From positions 248,001 to 312,000 of the forward strand of contig NZ_CAJHCP010000003.1 in assembly GCF_904848625.1 (NCBI RefSeq): a DNA stretch of 64,000 nt, in the 5' to 3' direction. The number at the start of each line of letters is the position of its first letter. The first letter of the stretch is position 1. The stretch is from Paraburkholderia metrosideri (GTDB lineage: Bacteria; Pseudomonadota; Gammaproteobacteria; Burkholderiales; Burkholderiaceae). A program made the translations under genes and the position numbers. Below the pieces are notes generated by a model. That model was given only the letters and a program-made list of their open reading frames with translations, was not told the DNA's origin and did no database searches. Shown one piece after another: positions 46,828 to 56,820 of the stretch.

Positions 46828-47470
46828 ATTGTTCTCCATCGAGTCAGATTCATTCGAGCCAACCCCGAATGACCCGATTGGACACGACATCGCCCACCGC
46901 GAACGTTGCTATTTGTAAGGGAAGATCACGGGGGTGTTACAGGATCGGCGCGGAAAAAATTGCGCTCACGGGCTACGCAAATGACGAACTAACATCAGCG
47001 GAAAACGCCGCCTATACTGCGTTGAACGGTCGCGCCGAAGCGAAGGCTTGCTGGCAGCGCATCGACTTACCAACGTCAATTCGGCAGACGCCAGATTCAG
47101 TCATGCAAGGGCGGCGGCGATTTGATCGGCCGGGTGATTCCGGCGCTGCCGCGCAATCAGGGACCCAACGAAAAGCGACAGTTTTAACAGGCGTGTAATG
47201 TGCGCCGCGCTGCTGACCCACCAATGTGTCAACACTGCGCCATCACTGCATCATCGCTGCGCGAGGTCATTTCAAAAGAGCGGCACTGCAATGAAAGCAG
47301 CGCGCCTGCGCCAGATGTTTCTGGCAAATATTTCCTCTCCGCCCGCTGTTCCCCGACGCGGGCGTTTTTCGGAGGCGTTACGTGCAGAGCCCGTAGAACT
47401 GGGCACACTGCGCGTCACGCCTCTTTTCTTTTGTGCGGACGATTGATGAAGACGACCCTCGCCGCCTGAC
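46828..47470. other. Intergenic region with an orphan terminator
   Basis: No gene is supported; the open frames here are Arg/Ala-rich with no usable start. A plus-strand terminator near 47340-47369 implies a short plus-strand transcript from somewhere in 46900-47340. Confidence 0.4.
47340..47369 (+). terminator. Rho-independent terminator-like hairpin (orphan)
   Basis: CGCCCGC pairs with GCGGGCG around an 11-base loop and is followed by TTTTTC. It lies after no recognised gene, so it may belong to a small RNA. Confidence 0.6.
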
Positions 47471-48475
47471 TCAGGCGGCAGCGCTACCGTGCGACTCCTC
47501 GAGCGCGTTCGGCCCCGAATGGACGTAGTCGATCGCGTCGAGGGCGGCATTGACCGTAGGTACCGAACGGCCATCGCCGATCGAGATCGAGCGGTACGGC
47601 GAGTCGATTCCGCAATGGTCCGGCGTGGTTGCCACGAAGATCATCACCGTGCGTTTCTGCAACGCATGCGCGAGATGGACGAAACCGGTGTCGGTGCCGA
47701 CAATCAATGAACACGCGTCGATCATCTGGGCGATTTCGGTCACGCTCAGCTTCGGCAGAATGGTGGCGCCGGGCACCTTGGCCGCGATCTGCTCGGCCTC
47801 CACGCGCTCACCGGGCGAGCCCCACGGCAGCACGATCCTGAAGCCACGGCGGCTGAGTTCGAGGCCGGTTTCGATCCAGTGCGCCGCTGGCCACTTTTTG
47901 TCGTCTTTCGACGTGGCATGAAAAAACGCCACGACCGGTTCGCTACCGAAACTGAATGGCTGGGTGGTTGCGTCGGGCAAACGCAGGTTGTAGACAGGCG
48001 GGCCTTCTACTTCGTACCCCAATGCCTGGCTGGCACTGATCCGCATGCCGTGCCACGCATCGCAATTGGGACGCGGCCCGAACCGGCCCGTGTACGCGAA
48101 TGCCGCGCCTCGCTCGCCCAGATCCTGGGACTGATAGCCGATTCGCCGCGACGAGCGCGCCAGAAACGCGATGATCGCGCTCTTGTAGACACCGTGAATG
48201 TCGACCACGTAGTCGTAGCGATACGCGCGCAATTCGGCAATGGACGCCGCGATGGCCTTCAGATCGCTCCAGTTGCGCGCCTTCTTGAAGCGACGCAGTG
48301 GCGCGCTCAGCACGCGGTCGACGCCGGTGCTCCAATGCACCATCTCGGCGAATGCTTCGTCTGCGGCCCAATCCACCTGCACGCCGGGATAGGCGCGCTT
48401 GATATCGGCCACGACGGGTAACGCCTGCACGATATCGCCGAGTGAAGTGACCTTGACGATAAGGACTCGCTTCAT
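47471..48475 (-). CDS. waaC: Lipopolysaccharide heptosyltransferase I
   Basis: A 334-residue glycosyltransferase family 9 enzyme that adds the first heptose to the Kdo of lipid A-Kdo at the cytoplasmic face of the inner membrane. The start V-L-I-V-K-V-T-S-L-G-D-I-V-Q-A-L-P-V contains the S-L-G-D-hydrophobic motif with the catalytic Asp. The nucleotide-sugar site includes F-F-H-A-T-S-K-D-D-K-K-W and G-T-D-T-G-F-V-H-L-A-H-A near residue 262. It is a single gene, divergent from the ClC channel gene. Confidence 0.94.
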   Translation of the reverse strand: MKRVLIVKVTSLGDIVQALPVVADIKRAYPGVQVDWAADEAFAEMVHWSTGVDRVLSAPLRRFKKARNWSDLKAIAASIAELRAYRYDYVVDIHGVYKSAIIAFLARSSRRIGYQSQDLGERGAAFAYTGRFGPRPNCDAWHGMRISASQALGYEVEGPPVYNLRLPDATTQPFSFGSEPVVAFFHATSKDDKKWPAAHWIETGLELSRRGFRIVLPWGSPGERVEAEQIAAKVPGATILPKLSVTEIAQMIDACSLIVGTDTGFVHLAHALQKRTVMIFVATTPDHCGIDSPYRSISIGDGRSVPTVNAALDAIDYVHSGPNALEESHGSAAA

Positions 48476-48708
48476 TTGGGACCTGTTAGTTGTTCGAACA
48501 TCCGCAGTATTTTAGCCGACGTTTGAATTTCGACCCGCCAGAAAGCCGAAACGGGTCGCCAGCGGTTAATAACGCTACGTTACACGCGTACCGTCGTGAA
48601 ACGTCAGCGCACGACTCTTCAGTGCCTCATACATTTCATGTTGCTTTCATCGACCTTGAGCGGCACAGGTCGTCTTATACTTGCCCCTTTGCTGCCACGC
48701 TGCTGCCC

Positions 48709-50268
48709 ATGTCCAGGCCCTTCTCCCTACGTCCTTCCACCGTTGTACGTCGCGCGAAACGAATCTGGCGGCAGTACGGCATCTTCTGGCTCGGCGCTAT
48801 CGCCGTGGGGCTGGTGGCGGTGCTCTATGCCCGCCTGATCGACTGGGGCTACAACGAGTTCCGCATAGTGCAGCAACGGCATGTGTGGGCGCCGCTGATC
48901 ATCACGCCCGCAGTCGCGGCGCTCGCCGTCTGGCTCACGCGCAGGTTCTTTCGCGGCGCCGAGGGTAGCGGCATTCCGCAGGTCATCGCGACCCTTCATT
49001 CGAAAACGGGCGAATACGGCACGCGTCTGCTGTCGTTCCGGATTCTGTTCGGCAAGATCGCCGTCTCGTTCCTGGCGATTCTCGGTGGTTTCACCATTGG
49101 TCGCGAAGGGCCGACCGTGCAGGTGGGCGCGGCGCTGATGTTCAATCTGCGGCGGCTTTATCCGCGCTCGAATACGCTGATCGAGCGGCAACTGGTGCTG
49201 GCCGGCGCGGCTGCGGGTCTATCCGCCGCGTTCAATACACCGCTCGCCGGGATCGTGTTCGCGATCGAGGAATTGACGCGCAGCTTCGAAGCGCGTGCGA
49301 GCGGCGTGCTGATTACCGCGATCATCATCGCGGGCGTGATCGCGCTGGGGCTGAACGGCAACTACACGTATTTCGGCACGATCCAGATCGGCGTGCATTT
49401 CCCCGATCTGCTGGCGGTCGCCGTGCTGCTGACGGCGATCGTTACCGGCATTGCGGGCGGTGTGTTCGGCTGGCTGCTGCTGAATACCGCGCGCTGGATT
49501 CCCGCGCCGCTGCGTCAACTGCATGGCGAGCGCCCGGTCGCGTTCGCCGCGTTGTGCGGCTTCACGATTGCCGTAGTCGGGCTGATTTCGGGTGGCACGA
49601 CGTTCGGTAGCGGTTACGCGGAAGCACGCGGCCTGCTCGACGGACACGAACAGTTGTCGGTGTTCTATCCGTTCCTGAAGATGATCTCGATGATCGGCTC
49701 TTACCTGCCCGGCATTCCCGGCGGCATCTTCGCGCCGTCGCTGTCGATCGGCGCGGGTTTCGGCAATCTGCTGCACATGGTGTTCGGCTCGATGCAATTG
49801 CCGATGCTGATCGCGCTGGCCATGGTCGGCTATCTCGCGGCCGTCACGCAGTCGCCCATTACGTCGTTCGTGATCGTGATGGAGATGATCGACGGCCATG
49901 CGCTGGTGATTTCGCTGATGGCCACGGCGTTGATCGCCAGCCGCGTGTCGCGCTTTTTTGCGCCGCCGTTGTATGAGTCGCTGGCTGAGCGGTATATGGC
50001 GCCATTGCCGCAACCTGCGCCTGCGCCGGTTCCGGAAGTGCCGGAGGTCGAAGTGCCTTCGAACGATGCGTCAGAGGGTGAAGCGTCGCTAGAACAAACG
50101 CATGAGGTGGTAGCGGCTGAGGTCGACGCATCTGGATTGACGCAAGCGGGTGCCGAAGCCGAATCAGAAGCCCAAGCCCGCATAGACGCCGACGCTCCCA
50201 AGCCGAGCGCTGAACCTGTTAACAGCGAGCCGTCCGGTAAAAAAGACACTGACGCCCCGCATCAATAA
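48709..50268 (+). CDS. ClC family chloride channel/transporter (ClcB type)
   Basis: A 519-residue membrane protein for Cl- transport, possibly coupled to H+. Selectivity motifs are G-S-G-I-P-Q-V at 86-92, G-R-E-G-P at 131-135 with gating Glu133, and G-I-P-G-G-I-F-A-P-S near 334-343. After the membrane domain (about residue 430) there are no CBS domains but an acidic, Pro/Glu/Ala-rich tail of about 90 residues, which is unusual. I use ATG 48709; the frame is open to 48490, but that part overlaps the promoter region opposite waaC. Confidence 0.93.
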   Translation: MSRPFSLRPSTVVRRAKRIWRQYGIFWLGAIAVGLVAVLYARLIDWGYNEFRIVQQRHVWAPLIITPAVAALAVWLTRRFFRGAEGSGIPQVIATLHSKTGEYGTRLLSFRILFGKIAVSFLAILGGFTIGREGPTVQVGAALMFNLRRLYPRSNTLIERQLVLAGAAAGLSAAFNTPLAGIVFAIEELTRSFEARASGVLITAIIIAGVIALGLNGNYTYFGTIQIGVHFPDLLAVAVLLTAIVTGIAGGVFGWLLLNTARWIPAPLRQLHGERPVAFAALCGFTIAVVGLISGGTTFGSGYAEARGLLDGHEQLSVFYPFLKMISMIGSYLPGIPGGIFAPSLSIGAGFGNLLHMVFGSMQLPMLIALAMVGYLAAVTQSPITSFVIVMEMIDGHALVISLMATALIASRVSRFFAPPLYESLAERYMAPLPQPAPAPVPEVPEVEVPSNDASEGEASLEQTHEVVAAEVDASGLTQAGAEAESEAQARIDADAPKPSAEPVNSEPSGKKDTDAPHQ

Positions 50269-50272
50269 AGCG

Positions 50273-50383
50273 TCAATAAACAACGACCCGCGGCACATGC
50301 ACGTACAAGGGCCGCGCCGGTACCACCACGCAGCCGGCCAGCATCACGGCCAGCACAGCGATTAGAAGCAGATTCTTTTTCAT
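50273..50383 (-). CDS. Mini-lipoprotein (36 aa)
   Basis: A very short gene. M-K-K-N-L-L-L-I-A-V-L-A-V-M-L-A-G-C is a full lipoprotein signal with Cys18, followed by V-V-V-P-A-R-P-L-Y-V-H-V-P-R-V-V-V-Y and a TGA. A weak GGGAA lies upstream of the ATG. It is convergent with the ClC gene and upstream-adjacent to the Y-x-W-G-x-W-type protein on the same strand, so the two may be envelope proteins of one transcript. Confidence 0.65.
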   Translation of the reverse strand: MKKNLLLIAVLAVMLAGCVVVPARPLYVHVPRVVVY

Positions 50384-50508
50384 CACGTATTTTCCCGAAG
50401 ACACCGTCGCACGCTGCGGGGCGCCGGTGTCGTCAACATCGACTTCGAAGAGACCGTGTGAAGCACATCAGACGATGTTGCTCACACGGCCTACTGCCAG
50501 CTCGAGCG

Positions 50509-50820
50509 TTACGCCCAGTGGCCCTGGACCCAGTGATAGTTCGGACCATGCGAGACCCAGTGCCCCGGCACCCAGTGATAACCGACGCGTTCCGCCTGCC
50601 AGTGTCCCGCGGCCCACACATAGCGGCCATGATCCCAACGCCAGTGACCGTGGTCCCACACGTAGCCGACGCGCGCAGCCGGCACGGCTTCGTAACGCAC
50701 GGGCGGCGGTGCCCACGGTGCGATCACCAAGACTTCTTCGGCCGATGCCGACGCCACGGCGGCGACACCAGCGGCAATCAGAACGGTGTTGGCAAGCAGC
50801 AAGCGAAAGGTCTTGTTCAT
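50509..50820 (-). CDS. Secreted protein with W-x-x-G-H-W repeats (YXWGXW type)
   Basis: A 103-residue exported protein. The signal peptide M-N-K-T-F-R-L-L-L-A-N-T…A-S-A is cut near residue 27. The mature part has aromatic repeats: Y-V-W-D-H-G-H-W, Y-V-W-A-A-G-H-W, Y-H-W-V-P-G-H-W, Y-H-W-V-Q-G-H-W, each about 13-16 residues apart. These match the YXWGXW repeat family of periplasmic proteins with unknown role. RBS AAGGGGAAAAACC precedes the ATG at 50820. Confidence 0.85.
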   Translation of the reverse strand: MNKTFRLLLANTVLIAAGVAAVASASAEEVLVIAPWAPPPVRYEAVPAARVGYVWDHGHWRWDHGRYVWAAGHWQAERVGYHWVPGHWVSHGPNYHWVQGHWA

Positions 50821-51249
50821 GGTTTTTCCCCTTTGGTTGAACACCGTGAGCGGCGTTATCCGTTTAATGCGCGAGGCGACCAAACGGCTGACTGCGGCCG
50901 TGTAACCGCTCACGCGGAAGTGCAACGGATTATTTCGGCTGCGTGGAGAGCGTAGGAGGAGGCGATGTGGAAATGCGCCCACTCACGCAACGTGACGAAG
51001 CCACGAAGATGAGCAGAGAAACGACGGGGAATGAACTGCAGAAAAAACTACGGCGCGACAAACCAAACCGGTCCGCGATAACGGCAGTGACAGTGGCCCC
51101 GGCACAGGCAGCAACCACCTGAACCCTCCCGCACAAACACGCGCGAAAAAGCCAACGCCACCTCAAAGCACTCACCCGCCACGCAGCATCACGTCACCCA
51201 ACGCAACGCCGCGCGGCGCGCGGTCCATCAGACAAGCCAGCTCGACCAC
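50821..51249. other. Intergenic region between the YXWGXW gene and minE
   Basis: No gene is supported. A minus-strand frame 50930-51175 is Arg/Ser/Cys-rich and has no ribosome binding site. No clear terminator for the minCDE operon is visible here. Confidence 0.4.
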
Positions 51250-51504
51250 TCAGGCCTGAGGTATCTCAATCTTGACTTCGAGCACTTCGAGATCGTCCTG
51301 ACGTTCGAGACTCACACGAATATCGTCATCGGAAATTTTCACGTACTTCGAAATCACGGCCACCAGTTCGCGTTGCAACGCAGGCAGATAATCGGCGGGC
51401 GCATGGCCGCCGGCGCGCTCGTGCGCGATGATCAACTGCAGGCGTTCCTTCGCTACCGACGCGGACTTCTTTTTCTCGCCCAGCAAAAACGAAAGAATCG
51501 ACAT
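51250..51504 (-). CDS. minE: Cell division topological specificity factor MinE
   Basis: An 84-residue protein that stimulates MinD ATPase and restricts the MinCD inhibitor to the cell poles. The N-terminal amphipathic M-S-I-L-S-F-L-L-G, the anti-MinCD segment [13 protein letters not shown] and the dimerisation part [13 protein letters not shown] are as expected. Last gene of minCDE, 14 bases after minD. Confidence 0.97.
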   Translation of the reverse strand: MSILSFLLGEKKKSASVAKERLQLIIAHERAGGHAPADYLPALQRELVAVISKYVKISDDDIRVSLERQDDLEVLEVKIEIPQA

Positions 51505-51518
51505 GACGTGCGCTCTCC

Positions 51519-52334
51519 TTACTTGGTGCCGAAGAGGCGCTGCAGCAGCCCGGGCTTCTGGTAATCGGTAAAGCGAAGCGACTTCTGCTCGCCGAGGAAA
51601 CGCGACACGACGTCTTTATAGGCTTCGGCCACATCGGTGCCGTCGAGGTGCACGGCCGGCAGGCCCTGGTTCGACGCATGCAGCACCGCTTCCGATTCGG
51701 GAATCACGCCGATCAGATCGATCCGCAGAATTTCCTGGATGTCGGTGAGCGACAGCATTTCGCCTTCGCTCACACGCTTCGGGTTGTAGCGGGTGATCAG
51801 CAGGTGTTCCTTGATCGGCTCCTTGCCTTCGATCGCGCGCTTCGTTTTCGACGACAGAATGCCGAGAATACGATCCGAGTCGCGTACCGACGACACTTCC
51901 GGATTGGTCACGATCAGCGCTTCGTCGGCGAAGTGCATCGCGAGCAACGCGCCCGATTCGATGCCCGCAGGCGAATCGCAGACGATGTATTCGAAGTCCA
52001 TCTTGATCAGGTCATTGATGACCTTCTCGACGCCCTCCATGGTGAGCGCGTCTTTATCGCGCGTCTGCGACGCCGGCAGGATGAACAGGTTCTCGCACTT
52101 CTTGTCCTTGATCAGCGCCTGGTTCAGATTGGCTTCGCCCTGGATCACGTTGATCAGGTCGTACACCACACGGCGCTCACAGCCCATGATGAGGTCGAGG
52201 TTACGCAGGCCGACGTCGAAGTCGATCACGGCGGTTTTGCTGCCACGCAATGCGAGGGCTGATGCAAAACTCGCGCTCGTGGTCGTCTTGCCCACGCCAC
52301 CCTTGCCCGAAGTCACCACAATGATTTTTGCCAT
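51519..52334 (-). CDS. minD: Septum site-determining ATPase MinD
   Basis: A 271-residue membrane-associated ATPase of the ParA/MinD class. The deviant Walker A motif G-K-G-G-V-G-K-T lies at residues 10-17 with the signature Lys11. Switch I is [10 protein letters not shown], and [10 protein letters not shown] is switch II. The C-terminal amphipathic membrane helix is G-L-L-Q-R-L-F-G. Start M-A-K-I-I-V-V-T at 52334; the open frame upstream crosses the minC-minD gap. Middle gene of minCDE. Confidence 0.97.
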   Translation of the reverse strand: MAKIIVVTSGKGGVGKTTTSASFASALALRGSKTAVIDFDVGLRNLDLIMGCERRVVYDLINVIQGEANLNQALIKDKKCENLFILPASQTRDKDALTMEGVEKVINDLIKMDFEYIVCDSPAGIESGALLAMHFADEALIVTNPEVSSVRDSDRILGILSSKTKRAIEGKEPIKEHLLITRYNPKRVSEGEMLSLTDIQEILRIDLIGVIPESEAVLHASNQGLPAVHLDGTDVAEAYKDVVSRFLGEQKSLRFTDYQKPGLLQRLFGTK

Positions 52335-52437
52335 TACCCTTACCTTGTGTTCGTGTATATCGTCAATTATGTGCGGCCATATTTGCCGTGAAACACCGCG
52401 CGCCAGATCATTCAGCGCCGCGCGCATTTCCCGTGCG

Positions 52438-53265
52438 TTACGTGAGCCGCAACGGTTCGATCATCAGCTTTTCTTCTTCGAGCCAGATCTGCACAGGCTT
52501 GCCGAGCACGTCGGACGGCAGCGGGTTCTCCGTCGTTCGATAGATGCCCGCGATCGAAATGAGTTCCGGCTCGAGACACGTGCAGAAAATGCGCGCGTCG
52601 TGGTTGCCCTGCACGCCGGCCAATGCCCGGCCGCGCAGCGGCGCGTAAATATGGATGTTGCCTTCGGCGATCACTTCCGCGCCGTAGCTCACGAGACCGA
52701 GCACGACCAGGTCGCCCTTCGCGTAGATGCGCTGGCCGGAGCGCAGCGGCTTGTCGACCACCATGGTTTGCGACGACGTGGCGAGCCGCACGGGCTCGGC
52801 GGCGGGCGCGGGATCGGCTGCCGAAGTGGATGCGTCGGGCGGCAGCAGGCTTGCCTGCGCCGGGGCCGGCGTTGCGCTGGCGCTCGCGTCGACAGCGGAA
52901 GCTGCGGCGCTGGCGCCCTCTTCGTCAGCGGATTTTCCGCTGGCGCCACGGCGGTCACGCGCTTCGAGCAACGGCAGCGCCGATTCGGCCGCCCACCCCT
53001 GCTGTGCGTTCGCGACCACGCCGACCGGACGCATGCGCACGCTGTCCAGCAGCTGCGCGATGTCGGCAAGCGACACGCGTTCGTTCACGGCGAGACGCCG
53101 CACGTCGATCGCGACGACGTCGTTAGCGAAAAATTCGGGGGTCGCCTCGAAGCGCCGGGTCAGCTCGGCACGCATCGCATCGAGGTCGGTGGTCTTGACC
53201 ACGAACAGGAGCGTATCGACAGCGCCACTGCGGAGTTCGAAAAAGGGCGATTTCTTGGGCGACAT
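52438..53265 (-). CDS. minC: Septum site-determining protein MinC
   Basis: A 275-residue FtsZ inhibitor. The N-terminal domain (to about residue 105) has the FtsZ-binding fold. A central linker of about 60 residues is Ala/Ser/Pro-rich and longer than in E. coli MinC (231 residues). The C-terminal beta-helix begins at [15 protein letters not shown] and contains [23 protein letters not shown], the classic MinC signature. ATG 53265 is chosen; a TTG four codons upstream is the only alternative. Confidence 0.96.
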   Translation of the reverse strand: MSPKKSPFFELRSGAVDTLLFVVKTTDLDAMRAELTRRFEATPEFFANDVVAIDVRRLAVNERVSLADIAQLLDSVRMRPVGVVANAQQGWAAESALPLLEARDRRGASGKSADEEGASAAASAVDASASATPAPAQASLLPPDASTSAADPAPAAEPVRLATSSQTMVVDKPLRSGQRIYAKGDLVVLGLVSYGAEVIAEGNIHIYAPLRGRALAGVQGNHDARIFCTCLEPELISIAGIYRTTENPLPSDVLGKPVQIWLEEEKLMIEPLRLT

Positions 53266-53545
53266 AGCGTTCGGCAAAAAATTTTGCGTATTTTACAGGC
53301 GTCCACGCGCACAGCGAGCTTTTTTGCCGTGAGAAAAAAACCCCTCGATGACGACGTGATCGCGCGCTGACTGATTGGGCCACGCAGCAGCCGGAACGTT
53401 GACCACCTGACCCGGCCAACCGTCATCGTTCGAGCCAACGTGGAGACCCGCACAAGCTCAGCGCGCAGGCCCACGCGCTCGGCCATGAACGCTGTGCAGA
53501 CGCGGAAGGGAATCGAGCGGCGGACTGACGCGCCGCTCGCGGAGA

Positions 53546-54079
53546 TCACTGCTGATGCACCTGGGACGTTACCGGCACATGCCGCACGAGCAGGCTTTCG
53601 ACCTGTTCGGGCGCACGCTCGACACGCCGGTGTTCGCCGGTCGGACCGAAACCGAGCGCTTCGTAAAAGCGCATGGCATTGCGGTTGGCGTCGGCGACCC
53701 ATGCGTAGATCTCGTCGGCGCCTTCGCCTGCGAGCCACGCGCCGGCCGTGTCGACCAGCAATTCGCCACCGCGCAGATGACGCACGGCCGGCGCCACCCA
53801 CAACTCGCAGACAAACGCGCGGCGTGCAGCCGTGTCGTCGAAATGCGCTTCGATCAGGCCGGCCGGATGACCCTCGGTGTAAAGAATGAAAGTGCTGACG
53901 GAAAACGACACCGCGTGCTCGGCGGCGGTGGCGTCGAAACTGGCGGCCTCCGCCGACAACGCATCTTCAAGCGTCGCGCCAAAGGCATAGGGCGCCTCCC
54001 GTAGCGACGCGGTGCGGAGTTCGCGAAAAACGGTGCCCTGCTCAGCGGCAATACGGCGAACGGTCAGTGACGGAATCAT
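53546..54079 (-). CDS. GNAT family N-acetyltransferase
   Basis: A 177-residue acetyltransferase. The acetyl-CoA motif A region is C-E-L-W-V-A-P-A-V-R-H-L-R-G-G-E-L-L, where the usual Q/R-x-x-G-x-G/A pattern appears as R-H-L-R-G-G. Motif B is V-A-D-A-N-R-N-A-M-R-F-Y-E-A-L-G-F. It lies about 280 bases upstream of minC on the same strand but is probably transcribed separately. Substrate unknown. Confidence 0.9.
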   Translation of the reverse strand: MIPSLTVRRIAAEQGTVFRELRTASLREAPYAFGATLEDALSAEAASFDATAAEHAVSFSVSTFILYTEGHPAGLIEAHFDDTAARRAFVCELWVAPAVRHLRGGELLVDTAGAWLAGEGADEIYAWVADANRNAMRFYEALGFGPTGEHRRVERAPEQVESLLVRHVPVTSQVHQQ

Positions 54080-54342
54080 GCAGACGAAAACCCCTTGAAA
54101 CCCTAAGGCGTAGCTTTAACCGAACCGGCGCGAGAGTCAAATCATTATTGACAGGATTCTGCCGCCGCGCGAAGTCTCGGCACGAGACGCGCAAAAACTG
54201 GGCACTTTTCACACGTCAGGCATCAGACGCGGGCGGCGCAATGCCGCGTGCCCATCATGCTGGACTTGCTGTGTGAGCACGGTGCGCGCGATGGCGATCG
54301 ACGCTCGACGCGCACGCCACGCTCACGGTGTTCAACCTCTGC

Positions 54343-55128
54343 TCAAGGCGCTTCGTAGCTGCCGGTGCCATCCGGCCATGGCGTCAGCAGTTCATAGCCG
54401 TCGTCGGTGACGGCGATCATGTGCTCCCACTGCGCGGACAGCGAGCGGTCTTTGGTGACCACCGTCCAGCCGTCACGCTGCACCGACGTATTGGCGCGGC
54501 CCGCGTTGATCATGGGTTCGATCGTGAAGACCATGCCCGGCTTCAGACGCAGCCCCTGCCCCGGCTGCCCGTAGTGCAGCACTTGCGGATCTTCGTGATA
54601 GACCTTGCCGATGCCGTGCCCGCAATAGTCGCGCACGATCGAAAAGCCGTCGCGCTGCGCCACTTTCTGGATCGCGTAACCGACATCGCCGAGCGTCGCG
54701 CCCGGCTTCACTTCGCGGATGCCGGCCAGCATCGCCTCATAGGTCGTGTCGATCAGTTGCCGCGCCACCGTGCTCGGCTGGCCCACGCAATACATGCGGC
54801 TGGTGTCGCCGAAGTAGCCGTCCTTGATGATCGCGACGTCGATATTGATGATGTCGCCGTCTTTCAGGATCTCGGCGCGGTTCGGAATGCCGTGACACAC
54901 CACCGAATTGACCGACGTGCAGACCGTCTTGGGAAAGCCCAGATAGCCGACATTGGCCGGAATCGACTTTTGCGTGTTGACGATGTAGTCGTTGCACAGG
55001 GCGTCGAGTTCGTCGGTGGAGACACCGGCCTTGACGTGCTCGCCAATCATTGCCAGCACATCGGCCGCGAGGCGGCCGGAAATGCGCAGTTTGGCGATGT
55101 CGTCGGGAGTCTTGTAGGTAATGGCCAT
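54343..55128 (-). CDS. map: Methionine aminopeptidase, type I
   Basis: A 261-residue enzyme removing the initiator methionine from nascent proteins. The five metal ligands fall at the same numbers as in E. coli: Asp97, Asp108, His171, Glu204 and Glu235. His79 (V-C-H-G) is present too. Start M-A-I-T-Y-K-T-P at 55128; the frame is open to 55332 but without family likeness. In many bacteria map precedes rpsB or glnD; here no such gene is adjacent upstream, so it may be an additional or relocated copy. Confidence 0.96.
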   Translation of the reverse strand: MAITYKTPDDIAKLRISGRLAADVLAMIGEHVKAGVSTDELDALCNDYIVNTQKSIPANVGYLGFPKTVCTSVNSVVCHGIPNRAEILKDGDIINIDVAIIKDGYFGDTSRMYCVGQPSTVARQLIDTTYEAMLAGIREVKPGATLGDVGYAIQKVAQRDGFSIVRDYCGHGIGKVYHEDPQVLHYGQPGQGLRLKPGMVFTIEPMINAGRANTSVQRDGWTVVTKDRSLSAQWEHMIAVTDDGYELLTPWPDGTGSYEAP

Positions 55129-55703
55129 GAATTCAGTCGATTTAAGTCGGGGGGTTCGATGTTTTAAAGGGCGCGACCCGGGACGGTGATGAACGCCACG
55201 AACCCCGGTACTCAGGCGGATTCGGCTACGAGCCTGATGCGAAAACACTGACAGGTACGTGACGCGCCCCGTCATGCAACGCCCGTTTGACCGCTGTACC
55301 GCCGGGGGACAAGGCGGCAATTTTGCGCTCAAGCAGGCGATCGATCGGGCAATTGTACAGAGGATCGCGGCGAATCCCCCTCAAACCGGGCGGAACGGGC
55401 TAAACGGTCGACCGACGATTTTCACCACGACACCCTCCCGTAACGGAAAACCCATGATCGACATGAGGCGTTTTCGCGTCGCCGGGGTGGCCTGCGACGT
55501 GAATGCTGCGGATGCACAAAGAAATCTTTTGTGAGCTTTGCATCTAGCCGCTGATTCGCGCCGTAAAGGCGGTTGAGGACTCTCTTCTTCTCCCCGCAAT
55601 ATTTAGTTCTTCTCAGAAGAACGAGGCCTCCTTGCGTCCGCGTTTTTGTATTCGATAACCGGAGTACGCGGCGTCCGCAGTGAACCATCAGAGGAGCACA
55701 GCC
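55129..55703. other. Intergenic region between map and the ferritin-like gene
   Basis: No gene is supported in these 575 bases; it must hold the promoters of two divergent genes. From about 55530 the sequence is AT-richer and contains a strong dyad upstream of the ferritin-like gene. Confidence 0.4.
55606..55622. promoter_or_regulatory. Perfect 17-bp dyad upstream of the ferritin-like gene
   Basis: GTTCTTCT-C-AGAAGAAC is a perfect 8-bp inverted repeat around one central base, 82 bases before the start codon. It lacks a T-run and its loop is too short for a terminator, so a dimeric regulator site is the better reading. Confidence 0.55.
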
Positions 55704-56681
55704 ATGTCGGAGTCCAGCAATAAATCAGCATCCCTGATCGATACATTCGATCGTCGTGTCGAGCGCCGTCTGCAGCGCCGGCAGTTTTTCCGCAACGCGG
55801 GTGGCCTGGGTCTGGGTCTGGTCGGCGGAACGTTGATCAGCGCGTGTGGCGGAGGGTCGGGTTCGAGCGTGTCGGCGGCCAGCGCACCCACCGACGCGGA
55901 AATCCTCAACTTCGCGTTGAACCTGGAGTATCTCGAATCGCAGTTCTATACGTATGCGACCACCGGTGCCGGCCTGGCCGCCAACATGACGACCGGCGTC
56001 GGCACGCCGGGCATGGTGATTCCTGGCCAGCAGGTCCCGTTTCAGGACCCGGTGGTTCAGGCCTATGCCAATGAAATCGCCAACGACGAACGCGAGCATG
56101 TGAACTTCCTGCGCAGCGCGTTGGGTTCGGCAGCGGTCGCGATGCCGTCCATCGATATCGGCGGCACCAATCCGAACGGCGCGTTCTCGAATGCGGCACG
56201 CGCAGCGGGGCTCGTCGGCGCAGGCGTCGCGTTCAATCCGTACGAGAGCGACAACAACTTCCTGCTCGGCGCGTTTATCTTCGAAGACGTCGGCGTCACC
56301 GCGTATAAAGGCGCATCGCCACTCATCACCAACAAGACCTTCCTCGAAGCCGCCGCCGGCATTCTCGCGGCCGAGGCCTATCACGCGGGTCTGGTACGCA
56401 CCGTGCTGTACTCGAAAGGCGTCGACATGACGAGTCTCGTCACGGCGGCCAACGCGATCTCGGCCGCGCGCGACAGCCTCGACCAGAATGGTCATGACGA
56501 CCAGGGCATCACCGGCGCGACCGCCGGCACATCGAACATCGTGCCGCTCGACAGCAACGGACTCGCGTTCAGCCGCGGCTACGGCAACGTGCTCAACATC
56601 GTCTATCTGACGAGCTCGATGGCGACCAAGGGCGGCTTCTTCCCGAACGGCGTGAACGGGACGCTCAACATGAGCGCCTGA
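55704..56681 (+). CDS. Tat-exported ferritin-like domain lipoprotein
   Basis: A 325-residue protein. The N-terminus has R-R-Q-F-F-R-N-A-G-G, a twin-arginine signal, then a hydrophobic G-L-G-L-G-L-V-G-G and L-I-S-A-C, a possible lipobox. The body is a four-helix ferritin-like domain: F-A-L-N-L-E-Y-L-E-S-Q-F-Y, N-D-E-R-E-H-V-N-F-L, F-E-D-V-G-V-T-A-Y and A-A-E-A-Y-H-A-G, which supply the E, E-x-x-H, E and E-x-x-H-type residues of a di-iron site. Relatives are called desiccation-related or ferritin_2 proteins. RBS AGAGGAGCACAGCC; the ATG at 55704 is preferred over 55680. Confidence 0.9.
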   Translation: MSESSNKSASLIDTFDRRVERRLQRRQFFRNAGGLGLGLVGGTLISACGGGSGSSVSAASAPTDAEILNFALNLEYLESQFYTYATTGAGLAANMTTGVGTPGMVIPGQQVPFQDPVVQAYANEIANDEREHVNFLRSALGSAAVAMPSIDIGGTNPNGAFSNAARAAGLVGAGVAFNPYESDNNFLLGAFIFEDVGVTAYKGASPLITNKTFLEAAAGILAAEAYHAGLVRTVLYSKGVDMTSLVTAANAISAARDSLDQNGHDDQGITGATAGTSNIVPLDSNGLAFSRGYGNVLNIVYLTSSMATKGGFFPNGVNGTLNMSA

Positions 56682-56820
56682 CGCACGCGGCCCGCCTCAA
56701 CAGTTGTCGCATGGGTTGCACCGGCAACGGGACGCCGCGATCGACATCACGATCGCGCTCCCCCGTTGGCCGGCCTTGATCGGTGTTGCGCTGAACGTGT
56801 GAAGACGGACAGGAGCCGCG

